A stretch of DNA of 64,000 nt. Origin: Acidicapsa acidisoli. Its GTDB lineage: Bacteria; Acidobacteriota; Terriglobia; Terriglobales; Acidobacteriaceae. Made by a program: the position numbers and the translations under genes. Shown here piece by piece: positions 24,090 through 33,309 of this stretch; positions within the stretch are counted from its first letter, which is position 1, and each line of letters opens with the position of its first letter. Under the pieces are notes generated by a model that had not been told where the DNA came from, made no database searches, and saw only the letters and a list, made by a program, of their open reading frames with translations. Location: positions 1 through 64,000 of the forward strand of contig NZ_JAGSYI010000001.1 in the NCBI RefSeq assembly GCF_025685625.1, given 5' to 3'.

Positions 24090-25136
24090 CTTCTTCGGCC
24101 TTTTTGTCTTGCTCCTTTTGAGTTCTGCTTCCAGTTCTTTAATGGTAGGGAGATTCCCGCGCAGGTTTGTGGGTAGGCTTGTGGTCAGGCGATAAGCCGA
24201 TACACCGATGGGTCTAGTCGCCTCACGAAGCGCGTATTCGGCGATGACCGCATTCTTTGATTTACACAGAATGATACCGATGCTGGGTTGGTCGTCCTTA
24301 TGACGTAGAAGATCGTCGATTGCCGCCAAATAGAAATTCATTTTGCCAGCGTACTCAGGCTTGAACGGTCCCATCTTCAGGTCGATCACGACAAAGCAGC
24401 GCAGTCTAATGTGGTAGAAGAGGAGGTCTAGTTTGAAATCTTCTCCGCCCAACTCAAGTGGATATTGGCTGCCCACAAAGGCGAAACCGACGCCGAGTTC
24501 AAGGAGGAATTTGCGCAGGTGGTCCAGTAGGCCCGCTTCCAGTTCTTTCTCTCTCGCATCCTCAGTGAGAGTAAGAAAGTCGAAGTTGTATGGGTCCTTC
24601 AACGTTTGCTGTGCGAGTTCGGACTGCGGCGCTGGTAGGGTGGCTTGGAAGTTGGTCTGTGCTTTGCCTTGCCTGCGGTAAAGACCGCTCTCTATCTGAT
24701 GGACAAGTACATTTCGGCTCCAGCCGTGCTCAATTGCACGACGAATGTACCACTGGCGCTCCACGGGCGTTTTCACGAGATCCAGAATGCGGAGGTTGTG
24801 TCCCCAGGGGATTTGTCCAACAACCTGTTGGACAAATAGCTCCTCCGGCCACGCTTCTGCCAATGCTCTCATGTAGAGCAGATTTGTTCTCGAAAAACCA
24901 CTCATTCCCGGAAATTCGCGATGCAAATCAGCCGCAAGGTGTTCAACCACCTTTGCGCCCCACCCCGCCTCGCGTTGACGATAGAGGATTTCGCGGCCAA
25001 TTTGCCAGTAAAGCAGAACGAGTTCACGGTTTACAGCGAAGACTGCTTTCACTTGAGCAGTTCGAATCCGCTGCTTCAAATTCTGGAGGAACTCGTCGTA
25101 GCCATCCGGCCGTGTGAGAAGGGAATGGGTCATCAA
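24078..25136 (-). CDS. DUF1016 (YhcG-type) PD-(D/E)XK nuclease-like protein, second copy
   Basis: The 352-aa protein has the DUF1016 N-terminal domain (YWQIGREILYRQREAGWGAK, QQVVGQIPWGHNLRIL) and a nuclease-fold C-terminal domain with FKLDLLFYHIRLRCFVVIDL, KMGPFKPEYAGKMNFYL and GIILCKSKN. It belongs to a different subgroup from the copy at 8761-9849: the first half is poorly conserved between them. The gene ends in a 47-bp palindrome and is likely cargo of the integrase-bearing element. Confidence 0.9.
   Translation of the reverse strand: MMTHSLLTRPDGYDEFLQNLKQRIRTAQVKAVFAVNRELVLLYWQIGREILYRQREAGWGAKVVEHLAADLHREFPGMSGFSRTNLLYMRALAEAWPEELFVQQVVGQIPWGHNLRILDLVKTPVERQWYIRRAIEHGWSRNVLVHQIESGLYRRQGKAQTNFQATLPAPQSELAQQTLKDPYNFDFLTLTEDAREKELEAGLLDHLRKFLLELGVGFAFVGSQYPLELGGEDFKLDLLFYHIRLRCFVVIDLKMGPFKPEYAGKMNFYLAAIDDLLRHKDDQPSIGIILCKSKNAVIAEYALREATRPIGVSAYRLTTSLPTNLRGNLPTIKELEAELKRSKTKRPKKLLP
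24814..24837. repeat. Palindrome within DUF1016 gene
   Basis: ttgtccaaca and tgttggacaa flank acc. Its gtccaaca/tgttggac arms equal the inner arms of the 47-bp palindrome at 24043-24089. It encodes the family motif VQQVVGQIPW, so coding constraint may explain it. Confidence 0.5.
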
Positions 25137-25418
25137 TCCAATGGCTTCATCCTAGCATTCGGCACGATCCGCGATCCATTTCCTCCACAGTGCAGGAGCG
25201 TTCTCAGAGGCGAGGATCGACTTCAAATCTGCGACGCACCGGGTGTCGCTAACGAAGGAAGTGAAATTCAAAACGAGCTTGAAAAGAAGAGAACAAGCAA
25301 ACCGTTGCCTGGCGTCAGGACCGAGGGATTGATCTGATTCTCGGATTCTGGCAATATTATCAATTAAGTAGCGGGTTGCTATGCGGATCGTCTCCCCTCC
25401 CTTCGCATCGCTTCCGGT
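25137..25418. other. Intergenic region between divergent genes
   Basis: Separates the DUF1016 gene from the CHAT gene. A minus-strand frame (25152-25457) overlaps the CHAT start and has no family features. The junction of the mobile left part with chromosomal DNA may lie here, but no att repeat was seen. Confidence 0.4.
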
Positions 25419-28010
25419 TTGCTGTTGGCCGTCCTGTTGGGTGTCGTTGGGTGCCAAGTCCTCCGCTGGAGGAATCCTGCCTCTCCAGAGGCGCTCCTTG
25501 AGCGAGCCGACGAGATGTCGTGGCTAAATAGCTGGATAGGGGCGGAACCTCTCTACAAACAAGCTGAGGTTCAATTCATACAAAAACATCAGCTCTCGAA
25601 GGCACTCTACGCGCGTGTCAGCGAAATGCCGGCACACAGCGAATCGTCAACGAGTGTCCCAGCCCAAATTGCGCAGCTGATACATGACCTGGCGCTCCCA
25701 GAGGCTCAGGAACCTGAGACTCGACTTCGTATTCTGACAATCCTCGGGATGCTCGAAGTGAATTACGACTCGGGAATGGCGCAGAAGACCTGGACTGAGG
25801 TGGAGACTTTGGCACTCCGCCAACACCACTACTTGCTCGCATCCAGAGCATCCGGCGAACAGGGAATAGCAGCATTCTTACTTGGCGATATTGCAACCGC
25901 AAAAAAGAAAGTCGTTAGAGCCTGGATGATCGCAAAGGCCGCCGATCCTGGCGCCCATATCCGATACGCCAGCATGTACGGCACTGGCCTAGTCGAGCTG
26001 CACAAATACAAGGAGGCGCTTGGGCCGCTTGATGAGGCAATCAAGGTCGCCGCGAAGACCCGCGGCGCAGCGTATCCGACGATTGCTACCGCGGCCAAAA
26101 TCGAAGCTCTTAGCGGTCTCGGAGAGAACAAAGAAGCGCTGGCATTGGCTGAAGAGGACTTGCGTCGAGTGAGCGATTATCATCTTGCCGGTCACCTCTA
26201 CGAGCTTTACCAGGCCAGGGCCGGCGTCTACGAGAGGATGGGCCATTGGGAACAAGCAGTCTCCGACTATGAGCAGGCCGTTCACTATGCAAAACAGCTT
26301 TCATACTGGCGCGGCTTGACGCAGGTGGACGGTCTGTTGGCGCTGGCATACCTGCATGAAGCGGCTTTGCAGCCTGCGTTGACGGCGATAAACGATGCCA
26401 TCGCAGCCAACGAACAAATTCCTGATGAGCTGTATTTCGTCCCCAGGGATCTCGCAATCAAAGCGCAGATAATGGCTCGCCTCGGCGACAACAAATCAGC
26501 AAACACTTTCTATGAAAAGAGCGAAGATATGCTGGACGCTCTGCTCAGCAGAGTGCCGACGCCGACCGTGGAACGCCTGCTCCTTGCCGATCTGAGCAAA
26601 GTTTACTCCGGGTACTTTGAATTCTTATCCGACGAAGGAAAGACATCGGACGCGTTCCGTGTGATCGAGCGAGCCCGCGGACGCGTTGAGGCACAATCCT
26701 TATCGCATCATGAGATCGTCACGCCACACGACTCTAATCCTGCCGAGCAGCAATTATCGAGATTGAACCTGGACTTGCTCAATACCGACGATTCGGCGGC
26801 CAGAGAGCGCATTCTTGATTCCATCTATGAGACAGAGCTACAGCTCGATTCAGATTCGGTAGCACGAAACAAACCTCCAGAGCCGATAAACCTTGGCCAG
26901 CTCCAGCGTGAACTCCTTCCATCGGAGCTTTTCGTTGAATACGTCTTGGACAACCCTCATTCCTACGCGCTCGCGCTCACGAATACGACTGTCCACCGAT
27001 ACACATTGCCGTCGAAGGACGCATTGGAGCAAGGAGCATCAGCCTACCGCACTGAGATTCTGCAACAGAAGACGGATTTGTCTCTGGCGCAGCAACTGTT
27101 CAACGAGCTCCTGGGAAGTATCCCTGAATTCAATGAAAAGAAGGCTTTGATCGTTGTGCCGGATGGAAATCTTCACCTCCTTCCTTTCTCTGCGCTGGCA
27201 GAGAAGGGCCGATACATTTTGAGCTCGCATCTGGTATCCGTGGTCCCGTCTGGAACTGTGCTTCACATTCTGGAGAATCGCATGCAGAATCAAAAAGAAA
27301 ATCTACCCTATGTTGGAGTGGCTGCCTGGACTACCAATTCGCCTCCACACACATTGCTTTCGTCCGTTCGCCGCGCTATCTCCGGGCCTGAGAGGCGAGA
27401 GCTTGTTGCGCTACCGGAGAGCCGTCATGAAGTCGAGACGATTGCCGCAGATTTACCCAAACCAAGCGCCATTCTCCTGGGGGACAAGGCGACTAAGACC
27501 AACTTCGAGCAACTTCCGCTGGGCCAGACCAGCGTCATCCACCTGGCTCTTCATGGATATGTCGATCCAGAAATCCCAGATCGCTCCGCCCTCGTATTCG
27601 CTCCTCAACAGCAAGTAACAGATGATGGCCTGCTCCAGATTCGAGACATCAGGAATCTTCATCTCAATGCGAGTCTCGTCACGCTCTCTGCCTGCAACAC
27701 GGGTGTGGGACCAGTTGGCGAAGAAGGTGTGGCAAACATCGTCAATGCGTTCATCGAGGCAGGATCTCAGAGCGTGGTATCAACCCTTTGGGAACTCGAA
27801 GACCACGCTACCGCTCACTTCATGACGGTCTTCTATGACCACCTCGGTCGCCACGAAGAAAAGGCAGAGGCTCTTCGGCAAGCGCAACTCGAAATGCTGA
27901 ATTCAGGAGATCCGCCGTTCTACTGGGCAGGCTTTGTGCTCGACGGCGACTCCCGCGGCAACCTCTTCCAATCGCCAGAAAGCAATCTCCCTTTCAGGAG
28001 TTCGAGATGA
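25419..28010 (+). CDS. TPR-CHAT protease lipoprotein
   Basis: This 863-aa protein starts with a hydrophobic stretch and lipobox-like LLGVVGC, suggesting export and lipidation. Residues about 25-420 are tetratricopeptide-like helical repeats (WEQAVSDYEQAVHYAKQL, YKEALGPLDEAIKVA). The C-terminal third is a CHAT domain, a caspase-like cysteine protease fold, with the catalytic His in VIHLALHGY (about 712) and Cys in TLSACNTG (about 759). The start is a TTG; the frame is open upstream, so a few more residues are possible. Its stop overlaps the ATG of the S41 protease gene by four bases, so the two proteases are made together. Substrate unknown. Confidence 0.87.
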   Translation: MLLAVLLGVVGCQVLRWRNPASPEALLERADEMSWLNSWIGAEPLYKQAEVQFIQKHQLSKALYARVSEMPAHSESSTSVPAQIAQLIHDLALPEAQEPETRLRILTILGMLEVNYDSGMAQKTWTEVETLALRQHHYLLASRASGEQGIAAFLLGDIATAKKKVVRAWMIAKAADPGAHIRYASMYGTGLVELHKYKEALGPLDEAIKVAAKTRGAAYPTIATAAKIEALSGLGENKEALALAEEDLRRVSDYHLAGHLYELYQARAGVYERMGHWEQAVSDYEQAVHYAKQLSYWRGLTQVDGLLALAYLHEAALQPALTAINDAIAANEQIPDELYFVPRDLAIKAQIMARLGDNKSANTFYEKSEDMLDALLSRVPTPTVERLLLADLSKVYSGYFEFLSDEGKTSDAFRVIERARGRVEAQSLSHHEIVTPHDSNPAEQQLSRLNLDLLNTDDSAARERILDSIYETELQLDSDSVARNKPPEPINLGQLQRELLPSELFVEYVLDNPHSYALALTNTTVHRYTLPSKDALEQGASAYRTEILQQKTDLSLAQQLFNELLGSIPEFNEKKALIVVPDGNLHLLPFSALAEKGRYILSSHLVSVVPSGTVLHILENRMQNQKENLPYVGVAAWTTNSPPHTLLSSVRRAISGPERRELVALPESRHEVETIAADLPKPSAILLGDKATKTNFEQLPLGQTSVIHLALHGYVDPEIPDRSALVFAPQQQVTDDGLLQIRDIRNLHLNASLVTLSACNTGVGPVGEEGVANIVNAFIEAGSQSVVSTLWELEDHATAHFMTVFYDHLGRHEEKAEALRQAQLEMLNSGDPPFYWAGFVLDGDSRGNLFQSPESNLPFRSSR

Positions 28011-29296
28011 CCACGGATCATTCCAATCAGGCGACACCCCCACAGCTTTCCGCTCGCGATCGCCACGCTATTCTCGAAAAGGTGTTGGCTATTCTGGAGA
28101 AGCGATTTTATCGGCCGGAAAAGCTGGATGACGATTGGCGGGCCGCTGTGAACCGCCACCGGCCATTGATTGAAGCCGCCGACACGGCGGACGCCTTTGA
28201 ACAATGCATGAGCGACCTGCTGGCCGAGTTGCATGTCTCGCATCTGGGCTTCTTTCACGGCAGCGCCCGCAGAGCTTCCAGCCGCGCTGCGTTAAGCGCA
28301 ACGTACCTCGCCGACGAAACACCCTTCGGAAAGCGATGGATATTTCAAGATGTTCACTCGGGCGGCGCGGCATCCAACGCGGGAATCGAGCCTGGAGACA
28401 TTCTTCTCAGCGTGGATGGCCGGGAGATCGCACCGCCCGAGCATCCGGTCTTCGCTATGGGAAAGCAAACTGGACTGGAGATTATCGGTAAAGACGATCA
28501 AATTCGCCTTGTTGCGGTCGATGTGGCGCGGCCCAAGGGGAAGAAGCTCCATTTTGTTGAGCCGACGCTGGTGGAGGTGCGCCATCTGGAAAACGGACTG
28601 GGCTATTTGAAGGTTGCGATGTTCCCTGGAATGGTCGGAGTCGAGGTGGCGAACGAAATCACGCGTGCCATCGAGAAGTTGGGGAAAATGGACAGTCTCA
28701 TCATCGACCTCCGTGGGAACACTGGAGGAGGGATCGGCGCACTTCGTATCATGAGCCTGCTCACGCCCGACAGAGTTCCAGTAGGGTTTGCACTCGACAG
28801 AAATCGTGTTACGCCAAATCTGGATTCAGAGAAGCAACAATTTCGACGATTCCATGCAATCCCCGCTTCCAAGAAGGCGCTCTGGCCGCTTGCCTTGAAG
28901 TTTGCGCCAGCAATGCTAACCAATAAACCAGTCGTACTTGAAACAGAGGGGCTGGGCCGAAGAGATTTCCACGGAAACGTAATTCTCCTTGTGGATCGCC
29001 ACACAGCGAGCGCCGCAGAAATGATCGTCGCGTTTGCGCGAGAGAACAACCTCGCCAGGATCGTCGGCGAGAACACCGCTGGCAGACTTCTTTCTGCCAC
29101 CTCGGTAAAGGTTGGCCAAGGATTCCGCCTGGCGTTACCCACCGGGGCTTATTACACGTGGAGAGGTTCAGTTCTTGAAGGGACGCCTATCGAACCGGAC
29201 GAACTGGTCGAATTTGATTGGCGAGGATCACGGGGAAACAAGGACAGGCAACTTGAGTATGCCATCGAATCTGTGAGCGCCGGACAAAGTCGTTGA
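28007..29296 (+). CDS. S41-family (C-terminal-processing) protease with PDZ domain
   Basis: The 429-aa protease has an N-terminal helical segment (VLAILEKRFYRPEKLDDDW), a PDZ domain (about 100-170, VHSGGAASNAGIEPGDILLS) and a tail-specific protease core (YLKVAMFPG, LIIDLRGNTGGG). The likely nucleophile is Ser in VDRHTASAAEMIV; a basic partner is not obvious from reading alone. No clear signal peptide is visible, unlike its lipoprotein neighbour. It is translationally coupled (ATGA) to the CHAT gene, suggesting joint proteolysis or one activating the other. Confidence 0.87.
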   Translation: MTTDHSNQATPPQLSARDRHAILEKVLAILEKRFYRPEKLDDDWRAAVNRHRPLIEAADTADAFEQCMSDLLAELHVSHLGFFHGSARRASSRAALSATYLADETPFGKRWIFQDVHSGGAASNAGIEPGDILLSVDGREIAPPEHPVFAMGKQTGLEIIGKDDQIRLVAVDVARPKGKKLHFVEPTLVEVRHLENGLGYLKVAMFPGMVGVEVANEITRAIEKLGKMDSLIIDLRGNTGGGIGALRIMSLLTPDRVPVGFALDRNRVTPNLDSEKQQFRRFHAIPASKKALWPLALKFAPAMLTNKPVVLETEGLGRRDFHGNVILLVDRHTASAAEMIVAFARENNLARIVGENTAGRLLSATSVKVGQGFRLALPTGAYYTWRGSVLEGTPIEPDELVEFDWRGSRGNKDRQLEYAIESVSAGQSR

Positions 29297-29658
29297 CCCG
29301 GCTAAATTCGTCGGTCGAGAATTCAAACGAGCGATCTGAGGCGGCCAGCTCCTCTCCAGTGAGCTGGCGTCCCTGGGACGATGCGGCTTCCCAACCGCAA
29401 AGAGAGAACTGGCGCACGGCCAGTCTAGGCCTACCGACCAATTCTCGTAGATAAAGATTCGGTAACGGTATTCGTCACCTTTGAGCGGACCAAGGGGGAC
29501 AGCGATTTTCGTGCAGCGAGAATCCCCGCTATATCGGCGTTTTCCGTTACATACTGCAGGAAGCGAAGGGGTTATACGGATAGGAGGTGCGTGGCGCGAT
29601 TTGAGACTCCCTCGTTTTCCAGCAGCTTGATCATCGAGTTTGCCACTCTATGTGTCAC
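29297..29658. other. Intergenic 362 bp between convergent genes
   Basis: A stem (ccagctc / gagctgg near 29345-29367) without T tract could slow transcription after the S41 gene. No gene seen. Confidence 0.4.
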
Positions 29659-30327
29659 TTATACATCACCAGCTGCGGCTCTAGCTGTCGGTAGATGCCA
29701 CCCTCGGAAGATGGCCATAAGTCGGAGGAACAAGCACAGGAATGCGCCCACGATCATGCCTGCGAAAGGCGGCACGTGGAGGGCGTGACCACCTACCACT
29801 GCCAGCCCCGCCGATAATGCAGCCACGGCGTACAGGTCGGCTCGAAGCACAGTTGGCGTTTCGTTTACAAGAATGTCGCGAACAATGCCGCCGCCGATAC
29901 CGCTCAGCATTCCCATCACTGCCGCCATCGCCGGGTTCAGACCCGCGGCCAGGGCCTTCTGAGTCCCCGTCACCGCAAAGAGAGCCAGCCCAGCAGCGTC
30001 CAGAAGAAGAATGGGTTTGCGGTTCACGTCGATCCTTGGATACCACCAGAACATGGCCAGACCAGCGGCGAGACAAACAGCGAGATAAGGCCAGTCCTCT
30101 ATCGCCGCCGGTGGAACCGCCCCGATCAGAAGATCGCGAGTGATGCCCCCCGCATTCCCCGTTGCAAAAGCGAGCACCGTCAAGCCGAACAAATCCAGCT
30201 TATTCTTCACACCGGCAGCCGCGCCACTGAGTGCGAACACGAACGTCCCGAGCAGGTCAAGCACCACCAGCGCAGGTCCCGCGAGTTGTCTTCCATGAAT
30301 CAGCAGTTCATTCACGATGCCAGCCAC
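29659..30327 (-). CDS. TRIC-type cation channel family protein (YadS/UPF0126)
   Basis: This 222-aa integral membrane protein has seven predicted helices in two repeats, each with a glycine-rich loop: ATGNAGGITRDLLIGAVPPA and GMLSGIGGGIVRDILVNETP. This pair is the signature of bacterial TRIC homologues, which conduct monovalent cations; physiological role here unknown. The start overlaps the end of the M20 gene by 16 bp, so they form one transcription unit. Confidence 0.92.
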   Translation of the reverse strand: MAGIVNELLIHGRQLAGPALVVLDLLGTFVFALSGAAAGVKNKLDLFGLTVLAFATGNAGGITRDLLIGAVPPAAIEDWPYLAVCLAAGLAMFWWYPRIDVNRKPILLLDAAGLALFAVTGTQKALAAGLNPAMAAVMGMLSGIGGGIVRDILVNETPTVLRADLYAVAALSAGLAVVGGHALHVPPFAGMIVGAFLCLFLRLMAIFRGWHLPTARAAAGDV

Positions 30328-31589
30328 GCGCCTGCAGCCGTTATGAGTGCTTCTACCCCGGTTTCAAGAGTCGGATGGATCACCGGGGCGAAGTGCGGAT
30401 TGTGATTCGTGGGCAGTTCGCCGAGCTTGCCTTCGCTCTTCGCTTTGGCATAGGTCTCAGAATCAGTACCGCCGACAAACCAGAAAACAGAGAGCGCACC
30501 CCACTCAGCACCGAAAGAGCCGAAGTCCTCGCTGGCGCTGGTGGGCTCTGTGCTCTGCACGCGTTCTGAAGAGAAGTGCTGCCGGAATGCATCTCCCACA
30601 CGCTTCACCGCCTCGGGATCATTCTTCACCAGGGAATAGCGATCAAGCACTGTAATCTCCGGCTTCTTCGGAGCGCCCGATGCCTCCGCCTCAGCATTCA
30701 CGATCCTCTCAATGGCGGCCAGTACACGCGAGCGTACTCCCTCGTCAAAAGTGCGGACGTTCAATTTGATTACCGCTTCGTCGGGGATGACATTCTCCTT
30801 GGTGCCAGCCTGAAGCGACCCCACCGTGACCACAGCTGCTTCAGTCGGAGCAAGTTCGCGAGACACAATCGTCTGCAAACGAAGCACCGTGGACGCCGAC
30901 ATGACCACCGGATCGATACTGGCCTGCGGCATGGAGCCATGCGCCCCGCGGCCGAACATGCGGATTCGCAGACTGTCTCCCGCAGAGGTCACAACACCGG
31001 GCCGCGAACTCAGCACGCCGGCTGAGCCGACCATGACATGTTGCCCAAGCACCACGTCAGGCTTGGGAAAGCGCTTAAACAGCTTGTCGTCGATCATGGC
31101 CTGAGCGCCTGCTGCCGTTTCTTCTGCAGGCTGAAAGACAGGCATCAACGTGCCGCTCCAGGCATCACGATGGCGTGAAAGCAGAGTGGCTGCTCCGATC
31201 AGCCATGTGACGTGCATGTCATGACCACAGGCATGCATCACCGGAACCGTCTTTCCCTCTGCATCTGTCGCTGTCACGCTGCTCGCGTAGGGCAGCCCAG
31301 TGGCTTCCTTCACCGGCAATGCGTCCATATCCGCACGCAGCATGACCGTTGGTCCCTCTCCATTGCGCAGAAGACCAACCACGCCGGTCTTCCCGACTCC
31401 CGTGGCGACCTCGTATCCAGCGTTGCGCAAATGTTCTGCTGCGATTCCGGCTGTACGAGTCTCCCGCATGGACAACTCAGGATGGGAGTGGACGTCCTTG
31501 TATAGGGACTCCAACTCGGGCAGCAGTTCTCGAAGGTTCGCAAAGAGTTTCGAGGCTTGCTTCTCGCTAACTTCTGGCATGACTGGCAC
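30312..31589 (-). CDS. M20D amidohydrolase (hippurate/IAA-amino acid hydrolase type)
   Basis: The 425-aa zinc peptidase-like enzyme cleaves N-acyl amino acids or similar amides. Metal-ligand motifs are visible: HSHPELSMRETRT, MRADMDALPVKE, HACGHDMHVTWL, PAEETAAGAQAMID and a late SASEDFGSF. A dimerisation domain lies at about 200-310. There is no signal peptide, so it is cytoplasmic. It is first in a two-gene unit with the TRIC channel. The exact substrate cannot be told from sequence. Confidence 0.92.
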   Translation of the reverse strand: MPVMPEVSEKQASKLFANLRELLPELESLYKDVHSHPELSMRETRTAGIAAEHLRNAGYEVATGVGKTGVVGLLRNGEGPTVMLRADMDALPVKEATGLPYASSVTATDAEGKTVPVMHACGHDMHVTWLIGAATLLSRHRDAWSGTLMPVFQPAEETAAGAQAMIDDKLFKRFPKPDVVLGQHVMVGSAGVLSSRPGVVTSAGDSLRIRMFGRGAHGSMPQASIDPVVMSASTVLRLQTIVSRELAPTEAAVVTVGSLQAGTKENVIPDEAVIKLNVRTFDEGVRSRVLAAIERIVNAEAEASGAPKKPEITVLDRYSLVKNDPEAVKRVGDAFRQHFSSERVQSTEPTSASEDFGSFGAEWGALSVFWFVGGTDSETYAKAKSEGKLGELPTNHNPHFAPVIHPTLETGVEALITAAGAWLAS

Positions 31590-31803
31590 CTCTCATGCTG
31601 CAATTCTATGAGACGGGTCGCCGGGGCGCTAACCGCAATGCACTAGATCTGAAATTTAGAGGCCTCTCGTGATCCTATCCGTTTCACCACCCAATCTCAC
31701 AAGTCCCGCGAAGTCGGCAAGTGTTCGCTGATTTACTTAAATATGATCCGCCTTTGGCGGTGACAGGCCGACGCGCGTATCCATGATGAGGCACGGCGAA
31801 CTG

Positions 31804-32505
31804 CTATTTGATCTGGAGAGGGTAGTAGTACGACGCCTGGTCCTGCCCATGAGTTGTTGAGAGAAAATAGGCTCCCGGCTTTGAATTCCGCAAATCGAGA
31901 TCGATGGATATTTCTTCGCGGTCTCCGTTGCCAGTTGCTGTAGCGATGCTCTGAGCCAGTAGATCACTGCCGGTCTGATCACGAGTGACAGCAACCGCGT
32001 ATTGGCCTGGTTCGCTGTAGCGAGGAAGAATGATCGTCACCTTCACCAATGAGGCAGGTAAGGCCACGGACTGCAACGGACTCGGCTGGCCGTTCCGAAG
32101 TGTTCCGGCGTTCCAAAGATCTACAGTCTGTGGAATTACAGCCATATTGGCAGCTTGATGCGGGGTTTCCAATCCGCGGCGAGACAATACGACGAACGTA
32201 GCAACAATCAGACAACAACAAACAGCAGCGGCGGCGAGCACCAGCCTTCGCCGGCGAGCCAGATATTGAGGGCGGAGGGTAAGCAGCCGCTTCATGCAGA
32301 TGGGACAGTTCGCCGCGTGATCCACTCTCGGGTCTGATAGGTCGATGTGCTTTGAATGTCGCGCAAGGCTGTGGAGGAAAGATTCATCAGGGCAGGGACC
32401 AACAGGCGTCGTCTTCCCTTCGAGTACACGTTTCTGATGCTGCTGCGTTACCCACGCGTCAAGGCGATCTTCAGTTCGTGAGAACCAGCGCGATCTTAAC
32501 GACAT
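31804..32505 (-). CDS. Anti-sigma-like membrane protein with zinc-finger-like motif
   Basis: The 233-aa protein has an N-terminal cytoplasmic part with HAANCPICMKRLL (H-x3-C-x2-C, the zinc anti-sigma pattern), one membrane helix at about 86-108 (LVLAAAAVCCCLIVATFVVL) and an external beta-rich domain of about 120 residues. It overlaps the sigma-like gene upstream by 10 bp, the usual layout of a sigma factor with its membrane-bound inhibitor. The outer domain would sense the signal (inference). Confidence 0.75.
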   Translation of the reverse strand: MSLRSRWFSRTEDRLDAWVTQQHQKRVLEGKTTPVGPCPDESFLHSLARHSKHIDLSDPRVDHAANCPICMKRLLTLRPQYLARRRRLVLAAAAVCCCLIVATFVVLSRRGLETPHQAANMAVIPQTVDLWNAGTLRNGQPSPLQSVALPASLVKVTIILPRYSEPGQYAVAVTRDQTGSDLLAQSIATATGNGDREEISIDLDLRNSKPGAYFLSTTHGQDQASYYYPLQIK

Positions 32506-33071
32506 TTGGACACTTCTCCAGGTTGAGAGAGATCATGGAGCAGTGACTCCACCTCCCGGAAATATGCCCGCCGAACGGCGGTGTGATCCATTTCGAGGTG
32601 GTCGGCGATCTTCCGCCATGAGAGTCCAAGCGCGCGCCATCTCACAATCGATTGGGCGAATGGAGAAAGGCATTCAAAGAGCTCGATTGCGTAGACCCTT
32701 TGCTCTGCCTCTGGTTCACCAATATACAACTTCTCCATGTCAATCAAAGAGCCATATTGAATCTCGCGGCTCCATTTTGCAGACTGCTGCTGCGCGCGTC
32801 GGCGAATGACACTCTTGAGGCGCAGTACCAATTTCTCTTTTGAGTACTCTGCGTGACGAGAGATATAGCTGGAGGCATTCTCAACGGCGTGGTCCATGAT
32901 GTCGTTAGCAGCAGCGTGATCGTTGAGATATGTCCAAGCGCAGAGCTTCGCGTACGGCCAGGCTGTATGGGCAGCGGCGTCCAGTCTCTGATCCAAAGCC
33001 GGGTTCCCGGTCGAAGAGGCCCAACTCCATGTCAGCTCTTGCCAGATGCGACCGCGTGGTTTCATATGCAA
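32496..33071 (-). CDS. ECF-like sigma-70 family protein
   Basis: This 191-aa protein has a region-4-like HTH at the C-terminus (LSPFAQSIVRWRALGLSWRK, IADHLEMDHTAVRRAYFRE). The N-terminal half is weakly sigma-2-like (AWPYAKLCAWTYLNDHAAAN). The divergent region 2 makes the class uncertain. It is co-transcribed with the putative anti-sigma gene. Such pairs often occur near CHAT/TPR genes in acidobacteria, but control of the locus at 25-29 kb is only a guess. Confidence 0.7.
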   Translation of the reverse strand: MHMKPRGRIWQELTWSWASSTGNPALDQRLDAAAHTAWPYAKLCAWTYLNDHAAANDIMDHAVENASSYISRHAEYSKEKLVLRLKSVIRRRAQQQSAKWSREIQYGSLIDMEKLYIGEPEAEQRVYAIELFECLSPFAQSIVRWRALGLSWRKIADHLEMDHTAVRRAYFREVESLLHDLSQPGEVSKCR

Positions 33072-33309
33072 ACTTCAGCATTGGGGGGAAAACCACTACA
33101 TGACCAAAAGTATAGGCCTCAATCGGATGGATTCGGAGGCCCATAAAATATTCTTTCGTACTGCCCCAAAAGCCCTCTGAGGGTGCCTTTAGTAGATGTA
33201 GGGATAAATTCGCGAGAGTGTCCCGCAGCAATCAAGATGATCCTTCGACGTTGAGCGGCGGTGAAGCGTGATCGAGATTCTGTCAGAAGGTGATGTCGGC
33301 GAGCCGGCG

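Noticed and set aside
25152-25457. 101-codon minus-strand frame upstream of the CHAT gene
   Set aside because: It overlaps the CHAT start, has no family features and no convincing ribosome site.
31620-31700. tRNA-like stretch on the minus strand (D-arm-like gtga...tcac, cctctaa loop)
   Set aside because: The anticodon stem does not pair, there is no T-loop consensus and the acceptor arms do not match, so it is at best a decayed relic.
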